Source of the DNA: Fimbriimonas sp.
GTDB lineage: Bacteria > Armatimonadota > Fimbriimonadia > Fimbriimonadales > Fimbriimonadaceae
Length of the DNA stretch: 64,000 bases
Direction of reading: 5' to 3'
NCBI GenBank assembly: GCA_031292555.1
Contig: JARLGV010000051.1
Coordinates: forward strand, 1 to 64,000
Numbering within the stretch: the stretch's first letter is position 1; the number at the start of each line of letters is the position of its first letter. Positions 17,327 through 25,412 of this stretch are shown here, one piece after another. The notes under the pieces are model-generated. The model was given only the letters and a program-made list of their open reading frames with translations. It was not told the DNA's origin and did not search any database. Position numbers and translations under genes: made by a program.

Positions 17327-20014
17327 CTACGAAAGTTCGAGTTTGATCACTTTCCCGCCCAAGCCTGCGTAGCGATTCTCGTCACACGTGGTGACGATCA
17401 TCTGCCCCTCCGCCGCGATCTGCCTAAGGATAACTGCAAAGCGATCCATCCGGATAGGATCGGTGTTGACCAGACGATCGTCCAGCACGACAGGAAACGG
17501 CCGGCTTCCGCCCACCAGCTTGGCCAAAGCCAGGCGAACCAACAGTCCGGTCTGTTCCTTTGCGCCCCGGCTGAGGCAATCGACCGGCATCGGTTCATGA
17601 TCGTACGGCCTCTGCAATCCCACCGGCAAGAGGTTGGCGCCGATGCTCATCTCGTCATAGCGGCCATTCGTGAGGTAACGAAGCCACGGGTTAACAAGCT
17701 CGGCGACCGGTTGTACAAGTGCCATCGCCTGCTTGCCCCGCTCCTTTCGCACGAGTTCGCGCAACAGCTTAAGGCCTTCACCGCGCAGCTTGATCTGTTC
17801 GAATCGTCGCTGCTTCTCGTCAAGTTCATCCTCCGCATCGGCGAGCTTGCCGGCAAAGCCGTCGCCGACTTCGTGATCGAGGATGCCAAGGCTCATACCG
17901 ATTTGCGTAGCAAGGGCCTTGATCGATTCGCGATTATCTTCGATCGCCCGTCGCGCGACGGCATATTGGTCTCTTGGAGCGGTCACGCGAATCGCAAAGT
18001 CCTCGGTTGAGCGGGCGAGTTCGGACTCGGTAAGTTCCAATTCCCTGGCGGCCTGCTCGTTACGATCGAGGAGGAGGGTTCGGGAACCGTACTCCATGAT
18101 GATTTTTCCGTTCTGATCCTCCAGCACCGACCGCTTAGCCTGCAAGGCGGCGATCGTCTTCTCGTCGTCGATTGCTTCGGCAAACAGCCTTTGACCTTCG
18201 GCCAGCGCTCTTTCGGCGTCGCCCTCGTTTCGTTTGATTTCGTCGTCCAGCTGTTTCTTGCCTGCTTCCAGGTCTTGGATCATCTTGCGAATGGATTCGC
18301 CGCCCCAAGTCTCCCAGCCCTCTTCGAGTCCTTGAACCCTCTCATACTCCTCCGCCGCCCCGTGTACGGCGCGGTCGAGATCGTCTTTCAGATTCGGCTG
18401 CTGTTTGATCTCCTTGGCAAGGTCCTTCTCTCGACCGGCGATCCGATCCCGGAGGCGTCCTCCTTCGAAATTGCGCCGCTCCATGTCGTCGTCGCTCTCG
18501 ATGCCGTACCGGTCGAAGAGATCGGCCCTTGCATTCTGCAGCGACGACAGGGTGGAGTCGAGTTCGGTTACCGTCTTGCCTCCGCCACTGACAGTAACGG
18601 CGCCCACATTCTTGACCGTAAAAGTCGTTTTGGCCGTAATCAGAAAATCTTGGCCACCGGATGACTGAAGCGGCGGATCGGCGTCGATCTGAGCCAGTGG
18701 ATCGTTGAGTGCGAATTGCACGCGGATGGCGCTGAATTCGCGTTGCGCGTTTGCCTCGATCAGCTTCACGTGAAGCGACTGGAATTGACGATACTCCTCA
18801 GTTGTTGGAGCACGTAGGCTGGCCAAGTCGGCACGCATCGCCGATAGCTCCGCCCCGATCTGGTCGACCCGCGCAATCGAGTGCTTCAATTCCGCAATTG
18901 TTCCCTGCAGCTTTCGGAGGTTATGGGCGGCTTGCAGCGATTGCGACCGGATGTCCATCTGGTGGCGTCTCGGCCGTTGCTCGGAAAGGACCTCGAGGAT
19001 TTGCAGCCGACGTGCCGATTCCGCATCGTGACGAGCCCGCTTTTGTGCCGATTGCGTACGGGCACGATTCAGGTCCTCGTCGAGCCTTACGATGGACGCC
19101 TCGTTCTCGGTGAGGGTCGCGTACTGCTTTCGGATCGTCTCGCTGGCAGCGCGCACCGTAGAGGCATTCTGTTCCAATTCCGCATGCCGGGCGGCGAAAG
19201 CCTCTGCGGACTCCAAGACCGTTTGCATCGACTCAAAGGCCTCGTTTCGTGCCGCGAGCGAACGCTCCAACTGCCGCCGCTCATCTTCCAGGCTCGCAAT
19301 GGTCAATCGAAGACCATCGACGGCGCGACTCTTCTCGGTCAGGCGTTCGAACTCGGCCCGAGCGCGTTGCTGGTCAGTGTCGGCCCGACCCCATTCGCCA
19401 TCTCCCTTCACCCGCCCGGTGTCCGTAAACCAAGCGAGAAACTCCTTCTCCAGCGCATCTACGAACGCCCGGGTTGCCGGCGAATCGGCGGCAGTGGCCA
19501 CTTGTCCGCCAATACCTTCAACGACTTGCTGCGTCCAGGCCTTTTCGGGCAACTCATCTGCGTCCGTCTGTAGGAGCCATAGGGCCTGGGCCAATCCTCT
19601 TAGTTCGGGCAGCAAAACTCGCGAACTGCCACGCTCGCCTCCATGGACTAATTCGCGAACCTGCGAATCGGCCCGGTCGCCTTCGGCCATCCTCTCGAAT
19701 GAGTCCCCCCTTCGCTTGGACAGTACGCTCGTTTTGTGGCCCAAGAAGCGCTTGTATATGCGAAACGACTCCTCCCCAATCTGGAAGTCCACCGTGACCT
19801 CAGGTTCAAGCGAAGAGCCGTGGGGCCGGATCGCGTCGATCTCACGATTCCCGCCCGAATGCTTCTCGTAGAACCCGCGAACCAGCCCGTCTAGCAACGT
19901 ACTCTTCCCGGTCTCGTTCTGTCCGACCAGTACGTTGAGCCCTCTGTCGAATTCGAAGCGCCGTTCCTCGGTGAAGCAACGCCAATTACGCAGGGTGATG
20001 GCTTCGATGTTCAT
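17327..20014 (-). CDS. SbcC/Rad50/YhaN-like ATPase for DNA repair
   Basis: An 895-residue SMC-like ATPase. The N-terminal half has INIEAITLRNWRCF-type beta strands and Walker A GQNETGKST at about 32-40. The centre is a long coiled coil (about 200-740) rich in Glu, Arg and Gln. The C-terminal half has the signature LSRGAKEQTGLLVRLALA and Walker B with FPVVLDDRLVNTD. No zinc-hook CxxC is visible at the coiled-coil apex, which points to the YhaN type rather than classical SbcC/Rad50. The start at 20014 overlaps the upstream nuclease stop by four bases (ATGA), so the pair is translationally coupled. It would form a complex with the nuclease on DNA ends. The frame remains open further upstream, but only inside the nuclease gene. 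Confidence 0.88.
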   Translation of the reverse strand: MNIEAITLRNWRCFTEERRFEFDRGLNVLVGQNETGKSTLLDGLVRGFYEKHSGGNREIDAIRPHGSSLEPEVTVDFQIGEESFRIYKRFLGHKTSVLSKRRGDSFERMAEGDRADSQVRELVHGGERGSSRVLLPELRGLAQALWLLQTDADELPEKAWTQQVVEGIGGQVATAADSPATRAFVDALEKEFLAWFTDTGRVKGDGEWGRADTDQQRARAEFERLTEKSRAVDGLRLTIASLEDERRQLERSLAARNEAFESMQTVLESAEAFAARHAELEQNASTVRAASETIRKQYATLTENEASIVRLDEDLNRARTQSAQKRARHDAESARRLQILEVLSEQRPRRHQMDIRSQSLQAAHNLRKLQGTIAELKHSIARVDQIGAELSAMRADLASLRAPTTEEYRQFQSLHVKLIEANAQREFSAIRVQFALNDPLAQIDADPPLQSSGGQDFLITAKTTFTVKNVGAVTVSGGGKTVTELDSTLSSLQNARADLFDRYGIESDDDMERRNFEGGRLRDRIAGREKDLAKEIKQQPNLKDDLDRAVHGAAEEYERVQGLEEGWETWGGESIRKMIQDLEAGKKQLDDEIKRNEGDAERALAEGQRLFAEAIDDEKTIAALQAKRSVLEDQNGKIIMEYGSRTLLLDRNEQAARELELTESELARSTEDFAIRVTAPRDQYAVARRAIEDNRESIKALATQIGMSLGILDHEVGDGFAGKLADAEDELDEKQRRFEQIKLRGEGLKLLRELVRKERGKQAMALVQPVAELVNPWLRYLTNGRYDEMSIGANLLPVGLQRPYDHEPMPVDCLSRGAKEQTGLLVRLALAKLVGGSRPFPVVLDDRLVNTDPIRMDRFAVILRQIAAEGQMIVTTCDENRYAGLGGKVIKLELS

Positions 20015-21105
20015 CGGGCCACCCTCACGGCTAGTTCGGCCATCCACGTTTGCGCCTCCGTGGCAGTTTCGATCGACAGGCCGTTTTCGCCGGGATGACT
20101 CAGCGCCTCGAACACACCTCGGAGATATCCGTCCGGGATCCGCTCGACCGCCTCCGCCAACGAGAATTCTTCTGCCTTGGTTTGCAGCCAAAAGGCATCC
20201 GACAATTGGGCCGTCAGTTCGCGACGGGCTTGGATCGTCTCCGGCCTCGCGTCTGGGCTGACTCGCAAGGACAAGTCCAGGACGAGCGATTCAACCGGGC
20301 CAAGCTGCCGAATTTCGGAGCGAAGCGCCTCGACGTCGGTCAGATCTCGAACCGTCCGGTCGATCCGTGCCCAAACGCACTTACCGACTCGATGGGGCCG
20401 GATAACGGGAACGGCCCCAGCTTCAGCGATCTCCACAACAAGCACGTTGCCGGATTCGCGGTCGGCAAAGCTGGTCTGCTCGTGCGTGCCCGGATAGGCG
20501 GTTGCCCCCACAATCCGCATCCCGTGCCAATCCCCCAAGGCAAGGTAGTCGAGCCCGGCTTTCGCAGCCCGGTCGGTGGCGATCGGGAATTCCATGGGAG
20601 TCTGCTCGTTGAGGATCTTCAGGGAACCGTGTGCCAGTCCGATCCGAACCGATCGATCGCCCGTTTGCCGGTCGGGAATCCACGCGGTTGGATCTTCGAT
20701 GCTCGTCTTCTGGAAGATCGGACAGGCAAACAGAGTACAGCCACCGGGCGCGTCGACCGGGCCAGGGACATCCAGGAATCGAACATGCCCGAGTCTCGAT
20801 TTCCACGACTGGGACTCCCATACGCTCATCGGCAGAAGCGGGTCGTGGTTGCCCGGGATCACGAAGATCGGCACGCGAGACTGGTTGAGTATGTTCACCA
20901 ACTCGTCGATCGTGCCGCGTTCAACGTCCGGGTGGTCGAACAGGTCTCCCGCGATCAAAATGAAGTCAGCTGCCTCAGATACAGCTAAGTTGAGGATCGC
21001 CTTTGCCGATTCAAGGCGAACTACCCGAAGGGCGGCGCCGCGGGCGCCGGCGTGGCGAGCACGCAATCCGATGTGCCAGTCAGCAGTATGGAGAAATTTA
21101 GGCAT
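20011..21105 (-). CDS. SbcD/Mre11/YhaO-like DNA exonuclease
   Basis: A 364-residue metallophosphoesterase. The metal-binding motifs are in order: LHTADWHIG (Asp, His), ILIAGDLFDHPD, IFVIPGNHDPLL and, further on, LALGDWHGMR. These match the Mre11/SbcD/YhaO nucleases that trim DNA ends in complex with an SMC-like ATPase, here encoded just downstream with a four-base overlap. Start ATG 21105 gives MPKFLHTADWHIG, the normal family N-terminus, with AAGG close upstream. A TATAAT box at 21127-21132 lies 21 bases before the start, so the leader would be about 15 bases. The C-terminal 100 residues probably form the capping and ATPase-contact domain. Confidence 0.9.
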   Translation of the reverse strand: MPKFLHTADWHIGLRARHAGARGAALRVVRLESAKAILNLAVSEAADFILIAGDLFDHPDVERGTIDELVNILNQSRVPIFVIPGNHDPLLPMSVWESQSWKSRLGHVRFLDVPGPVDAPGGCTLFACPIFQKTSIEDPTAWIPDRQTGDRSVRIGLAHGSLKILNEQTPMEFPIATDRAAKAGLDYLALGDWHGMRIVGATAYPGTHEQTSFADRESGNVLVVEIAEAGAVPVIRPHRVGKCVWARIDRTVRDLTDVEALRSEIRQLGPVESLVLDLSLRVSPDARPETIQARRELTAQLSDAFWLQTKAEEFSLAEAVERIPDGYLRGVFEALSHPGENGLSIETATEAQTWMAELAVRVAR

Positions 21106-21126
21106 CCTTGGGACCGTCCGGCCCTG

Positions 21127-21132
21127 ATTATA
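21127..21132 (-). promoter_or_regulatory. -10 element of the nuclease-ATPase operon
   Basis: A perfect TATAAT on the minus strand lies 21 bases before the ATG of the SbcD-like gene; no good -35 is visible. Confidence 0.5.
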
Positions 21133-21199
21133 GCCAAGCGGTTTTACTGCGAATGATCGACGGTTGCGATCCCGAGTCGGATATGCTGGCACCGTCTGT

Positions 21200-23407
21200 A
21201 TGAAATACCGGGGCTTCCACTGTCGTTGGCTCGTCGTTTTCGCATTGGGATCGACTCAACTCCTGTCGAGTTCGATCAAAGCGCAGGATGCGTTCCGAGA
21301 TCCGACCAAACCACTTGACGTCCGGGTGAACGACCTCCTCTCCAAACTCACTCTTGAGGAGAAGATCGGATTCATCCACAGCGCAAGCAAGTTCTCCACT
21401 GCGGGCGTACCTCGCCTTGGCGTTCCGCCGCTCTGGATGTCAGACGGACCGCACGGCGTGCGCGAAGAGATTGGTCCCGATTCCTGGAACCCGGCCGGGC
21501 GCACCGACGATTTCGCAACCGCGATGCCGGTAGGCATTTGTCTTGCCGCGACATGGGACCCGGAGATGGCTCGGCTTAGCGGCCTGACCATCGGACAAGA
21601 GGCACTCGTTCGAGGCAAGAACATCATGCTTGGCCCTGGCGTGAACATCATGCGCACGCCGCTGAACGGACGCAACTTCGAGTATTTGGGCGAGGACCCG
21701 TATCTGGCATCAAGAATGGCGGTTGGCTTCATCGAAGGGGAGCAATCTCAAGGGGTCGCATCGTGCGTCAAGCACTACGCGGGTAACGATCAGGAGACCA
21801 AGCGGAATTCGATCGACGTTCAAATGGACGACCGGACCCTGCACGAGATCTACCTGCCTCCCTTCAAGGCAGCGATCAAAGAAGCCAAGGCCTGGTCCGT
21901 CATGGGGGCCTATAACCTGTTTCGAGGCGTCCACTGCTGTGAGAATCCCTTTCTCATCAACCAATTGCTCAAGCACGATTGGGGTTTCCAGGGACTGGTT
22001 ATGTCCGATTGGGGCGGCGTGCACTCAACGGCCGGCGCAGTGAACGGCGGGCTTGACTTGGAGATGGGAACGAACGGACGATACGAGCGGAACTTCCTCG
22101 CCAATCCCTATATCGACGGGCTCAAGAAGGGCCTGTTCTCGCAGAAGGCGCTGGACGACAAGGTGGCACGTGTGCTGCGCGTCCTGATCGCCACCCATGC
22201 GCTTGACACGAAACCGACGGGGTCGATAAACACTCGTCAGCACCAGACAAACGCACGAACAATCGCTGAAGAGGGCATCGTCCTCCTCAAGAACGCCACT
22301 TCGCTTCTTCCCCTCGACTCCGGTCAAGTTCACTCCATCGCCGTCATCGGTAGCGACGCAAACACGAAGTTTGCCTATGGCGGACAGAGTTCCGGCATTA
22401 AGGCGTTCTATGAGGTTCCCGCACTCGAAGGGATTCTACGACGGCTCGGCGACAAGGCAACCGTGACCTACTCGCCGGGTTACGCGATCCCGCGTCGACA
22501 GTGGCGGCCTTCGGCCCAACCTCGTCCGGCAACTCCCAGTTCGGATGCAATCCGACTGATGGACCAGGCGGTCGAGGCGGCCAAGCGGGCCGACGTTGCG
22601 ATCGTCGTTGCCGGTCTAAACCACGATTACGACACCGAGGGTTCCGACCGCCCTGACATGAAACTGCCAGCAGGACAAGACGAGCTCATCCGGCGGGTTG
22701 CGGCAGCCAATCCGAAGACAGTCGTCGTGCTGGTGTCCGGTTCGCCGATTGAGTTGTCGCGCTGGATCTCGGCCGTCCCGAGCGTGCTCGAGGCGTGGTA
22801 CGGGGGGTCGGAGGGAGGAAACGCGGTCGCGCGCGTGCTATTCGGGGACGTGAATCCTTCTGGCAAGCTTCCCTGCACTTTCCCTATTCGGGATGAGGAT
22901 ACGCCAACAAGCCATTTTCAGTCATATCCGGGAGCCAACGGCATCGAGAAATACTCGGAGGGCCTGCTCGTCGGCTACCGGTGGTACGACACCAAAAACA
23001 TCGATCCGCAGTTCCCGTTCGGGTTCGGGCTGTCCTACACTCGATTCGCCTACGATCGGCTATCCGTCAAGGGCGAAGATCTTCCGACCGAGTTGTCGTT
23101 CGATTGCTCAAACGCAGGAAACCGGGATGGAGCCGAGGTGGTTCAAATCTACGTCCACCCAGTTCATCCCAAGGTCATGCGGCCCGATCAGGAGTTGAAG
23201 GCCTTCAAAAAGGTGGCCCTGATACCAAACGAGAAAGAGGCAGTAGTCCTGCCGGTAGAGCCTTCTTGGTTCACATACTACGATCCGGCCAAGGAAGGCT
23301 GGGTGCTGGAACCGGGAGACTACGAGATTCGGGTCGGCAGTTCGTCGCGCGATATTCGGCTTCGTACGGTTGTCCACGTCAAGCAGTCCGGGGTCTATCC
23401 GGACTGA
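21200..23407 (+). CDS. GH3 beta-glucosidase-like enzyme, secreted
   Basis: A 735-residue glycoside hydrolase family 3 protein that should hydrolyse beta-linked glucosides or xylosides from non-reducing ends. The N-terminal barrel begins with VNDLLSKLTLEEKIGF and has PLWMSDGPHGVRE, GPGVNIMRTPLNGRNFEYLGEDP and CVKHYAGNDQE. The catalytic nucleophile is Asp270 in VMSDWGGVHST. The alpha/beta sandwich follows (IAVIGSDAN; VVVAGLNHDYDTEGSDRPD), and the C-terminus is fibronectin type III-like. A signal peptide (WLVVFALGSTQLLSSSIKA) indicates export. The start at ATG 21200 is inferred from the signal peptide; a TATGCT box ends 12 bases upstream. The next gene starts 28 bases downstream on the same strand. 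Confidence 0.95.
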   Translation: MKYRGFHCRWLVVFALGSTQLLSSSIKAQDAFRDPTKPLDVRVNDLLSKLTLEEKIGFIHSASKFSTAGVPRLGVPPLWMSDGPHGVREEIGPDSWNPAGRTDDFATAMPVGICLAATWDPEMARLSGLTIGQEALVRGKNIMLGPGVNIMRTPLNGRNFEYLGEDPYLASRMAVGFIEGEQSQGVASCVKHYAGNDQETKRNSIDVQMDDRTLHEIYLPPFKAAIKEAKAWSVMGAYNLFRGVHCCENPFLINQLLKHDWGFQGLVMSDWGGVHSTAGAVNGGLDLEMGTNGRYERNFLANPYIDGLKKGLFSQKALDDKVARVLRVLIATHALDTKPTGSINTRQHQTNARTIAEEGIVLLKNATSLLPLDSGQVHSIAVIGSDANTKFAYGGQSSGIKAFYEVPALEGILRRLGDKATVTYSPGYAIPRRQWRPSAQPRPATPSSDAIRLMDQAVEAAKRADVAIVVAGLNHDYDTEGSDRPDMKLPAGQDELIRRVAAANPKTVVVLVSGSPIELSRWISAVPSVLEAWYGGSEGGNAVARVLFGDVNPSGKLPCTFPIRDEDTPTSHFQSYPGANGIEKYSEGLLVGYRWYDTKNIDPQFPFGFGLSYTRFAYDRLSVKGEDLPTELSFDCSNAGNRDGAEVVQIYVHPVHPKVMRPDQELKAFKKVALIPNEKEAVVLPVEPSWFTYYDPAKEGWVLEPGDYEIRVGSSSRDIRLRTVVHVKQSGVYPD

Positions 23408-23423
23408 CACCAAATCCTGGGGG

Positions 23424-23429
23424 TACTTT
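23424..23429 (+). promoter_or_regulatory. possible -10 element, leaderless-type
   Basis: TACTTT is separated by six bases from the ATG at 23436. Read-through from the GH3 gene is an alternative. Confidence 0.3.
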
Positions 23430-23435
23430 CCAATC

Positions 23436-25346
23436 ATGCCATCCGATGTGTCGGAAATCATCGAGCCGCCAGTGGACCCGTCCAATTGGAACGAGTGGCG
23501 CACTGAGATGCATTCGTGGCGCGTAGAGCGAAGGGCTACGCTGAATTACGTAGGTGAGACGTACCGTCGCCCCGAATATCAGTGGGTGTCCTCGTGCTAT
23601 AGCTGCAACATGCTGATGGCCTGGGACGAGACGTTCCTCGACTCGGTCAACGGGAAGTACAAGGTCGAGGAGTACCTTCACGAGAATGCGCGCCATTTTG
23701 GTGGTTACGACGCCGTCGTGCTATGGCATGCCTACCCCCGAATTGGCTTTGATCGTCGCAATCAGACCGACTACTACCGAGAATTGCCGGGCGGCTTGGA
23801 CGGCCTAAAGGATGTCGTGCGCCGGTTTCACGCCCATCGGGCACGCGTATTCATCGATTACAACCCGTGGGACACCGGCACGCGCCGCGAGCCAATGACC
23901 GACGCCGAAGCAATCGCCTCGGTAGTTCACGCGACTGGGGTTGATGGGATCTTCCTCGACACCTTGAAGCAGGGCAGTTTGGACATGCGTCACGCTGTCG
24001 ACCGTGCAAGGCCTGGCGTAGCGTTTGAATCGGAGGACGCGCTGCCACTGGAGGGGCTTTCGCTCAATCACCTTTCGTGGGCGCAATGGTTCGGATACGG
24101 CGAGGTTCCCGGCCTGCTCCGTAACAAGTGGTTCGAGCAGCGCCATATGATGCACGTGATTCGGCGATGGGACACCGACCACACAAACGAACTGCACCTT
24201 GCTTGGATGAACGGCGTGGGCATGCTGGTTTGGGAGAACGTCTTCGGTTCCTGGGTCGGTTGGTCGGCGCCGGACCGCAAGCTGCTCCGTGACATGACTC
24301 CAATCCAGCGTCATTTCACTCGGCACTTCTCGGAAGGGACCTGGACTCCGCTTATTCCAACCGGGAAGGCCGGAGTCTATGCCCATCGCTGGGACCACGA
24401 CGGCACAACTCTCTATACGATCGTCAACCGGCGCGGACAAGCAACCAAGGGCTCGCCGGTGGAAATCAAAGCAGATCCTGGCGAATCGGTTTATGATCTG
24501 TTGACTGGACTGCCGGCCGAACTGGGTTCGATGGAGGTTCCCGGCCTGGGTATTGGCGCACTTTTGGTTGCGCCGAAAGATCGTCAATCACCGGAACTGA
24601 ACGCGTTTCTGAGTAGCAAAGCGGCTATCCAAGGCTTGTCCGATCGAACATCGCGCAGCCTCCACCCGCTGTCGATCGCGCCGAGGACCGAAACCTCCGG
24701 CACACTTCCTGCCCCTTCGGACATGATCGTCGTCAATGCCGGCGAGCACTCGGTGCAGACGCATTTCCGCGTTCGTGAATGCGGCGAGCGCGACTATGCT
24801 CGATTGCTCGATTCCAGCTATCCTGGCCTACATCAGGACGTCGCCGAACACCGAACCTTCAGGCTAGGCAGGTTCGCGGTCTCGCGAGGTGACGTGACCA
24901 ACATCGAATTTCTTAGGTTCGTTCAGGCCACCGGATATCGTCCGCGCGTTCGCGAGAATTTCCTGCTTCACTGGGTCGACGGCAAGCCGAAATCCGGCGA
25001 AGAGAACCTTCCCGTCGTCTATGTCGACCTATTGGACGCGAGGGAGTATGCCCGATGGCGTGGCATGCGATTGCCCACCGAGGCGGAGTGGCAGGTGGCG
25101 ATGGCGCAAGCCAACCCGGATCGAGGCGAGCGCCCCGTTTGGAACTGGACCGACAGCGAGTACTCGGATGGCCGCACCCGTTTTTGCCTGATCAAGGGCG
25201 GAAGTTGGTTCGAAGCCAAGGGTTCGGAGTGGTACGCGGACGGTGGTGAAAAGGGTCCGGAGTTCGCTGCGAAGTTCATTGAGATCTGGCCCGGACTGGA
25301 TCGGTGCGAGACTCTGGGCTTTCGCCTGGCCACGTCGCTCGAATAG
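23436..25346 (+). CDS. TIM-barrel glycosidase-like domain fused to FGE-like domain
   Basis: A 636-residue two-part protein. Residues about 30-400 look like a TIM-barrel glycoside-hydrolase-like fold: VVLWHAYPRIGFDRRNQ, RARVFIDYNPWDTG, GVDGIFLDTL (likely catalytic or structural Asp) and FESEDALPLEGL. A beta-sandwich-like stretch follows (TTLYTIVNRRGQ...YDLLTG). From about 470 to the end it has the formylglycine-generating-enzyme/sulfatase-modifying fold: FRLGRFAVSRGDVTNIEFLRF, DAREYARWRGMRLPTEAEW, CLIKGGSWF, and the terminal GFRLA. The paired active-site cysteines of true FGE are not evident, so the domain is probably a binding module. No signal peptide is seen, unlike the GH3 gene 28 bases upstream. 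The first domain's family is tentative. Confidence 0.75.
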   Translation: MPSDVSEIIEPPVDPSNWNEWRTEMHSWRVERRATLNYVGETYRRPEYQWVSSCYSCNMLMAWDETFLDSVNGKYKVEEYLHENARHFGGYDAVVLWHAYPRIGFDRRNQTDYYRELPGGLDGLKDVVRRFHAHRARVFIDYNPWDTGTRREPMTDAEAIASVVHATGVDGIFLDTLKQGSLDMRHAVDRARPGVAFESEDALPLEGLSLNHLSWAQWFGYGEVPGLLRNKWFEQRHMMHVIRRWDTDHTNELHLAWMNGVGMLVWENVFGSWVGWSAPDRKLLRDMTPIQRHFTRHFSEGTWTPLIPTGKAGVYAHRWDHDGTTLYTIVNRRGQATKGSPVEIKADPGESVYDLLTGLPAELGSMEVPGLGIGALLVAPKDRQSPELNAFLSSKAAIQGLSDRTSRSLHPLSIAPRTETSGTLPAPSDMIVVNAGEHSVQTHFRVRECGERDYARLLDSSYPGLHQDVAEHRTFRLGRFAVSRGDVTNIEFLRFVQATGYRPRVRENFLLHWVDGKPKSGEENLPVVYVDLLDAREYARWRGMRLPTEAEWQVAMAQANPDRGERPVWNWTDSEYSDGRTRFCLIKGGSWFEAKGSEWYADGGEKGPEFAAKFIEIWPGLDRCETLGFRLATSLE

Positions 25347-25399
25347 AGCGGCGACCCTCGGGCCGAGATTCGAGGTCCGCAACAGAAACGGTTAAGCTG

Positions 25400-25405
25400 T
25401 ATAAT
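25400..25405 (+). promoter_or_regulatory. -10 element, leaderless-type, of halogenase-like gene 1
   Basis: A perfect TATAAT is separated by seven bases from the ATG at 25413. No Shine-Dalgarno sequence is possible in that gap. Confidence 0.65.
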
Positions 25406-25412
25406 TCAGCCC

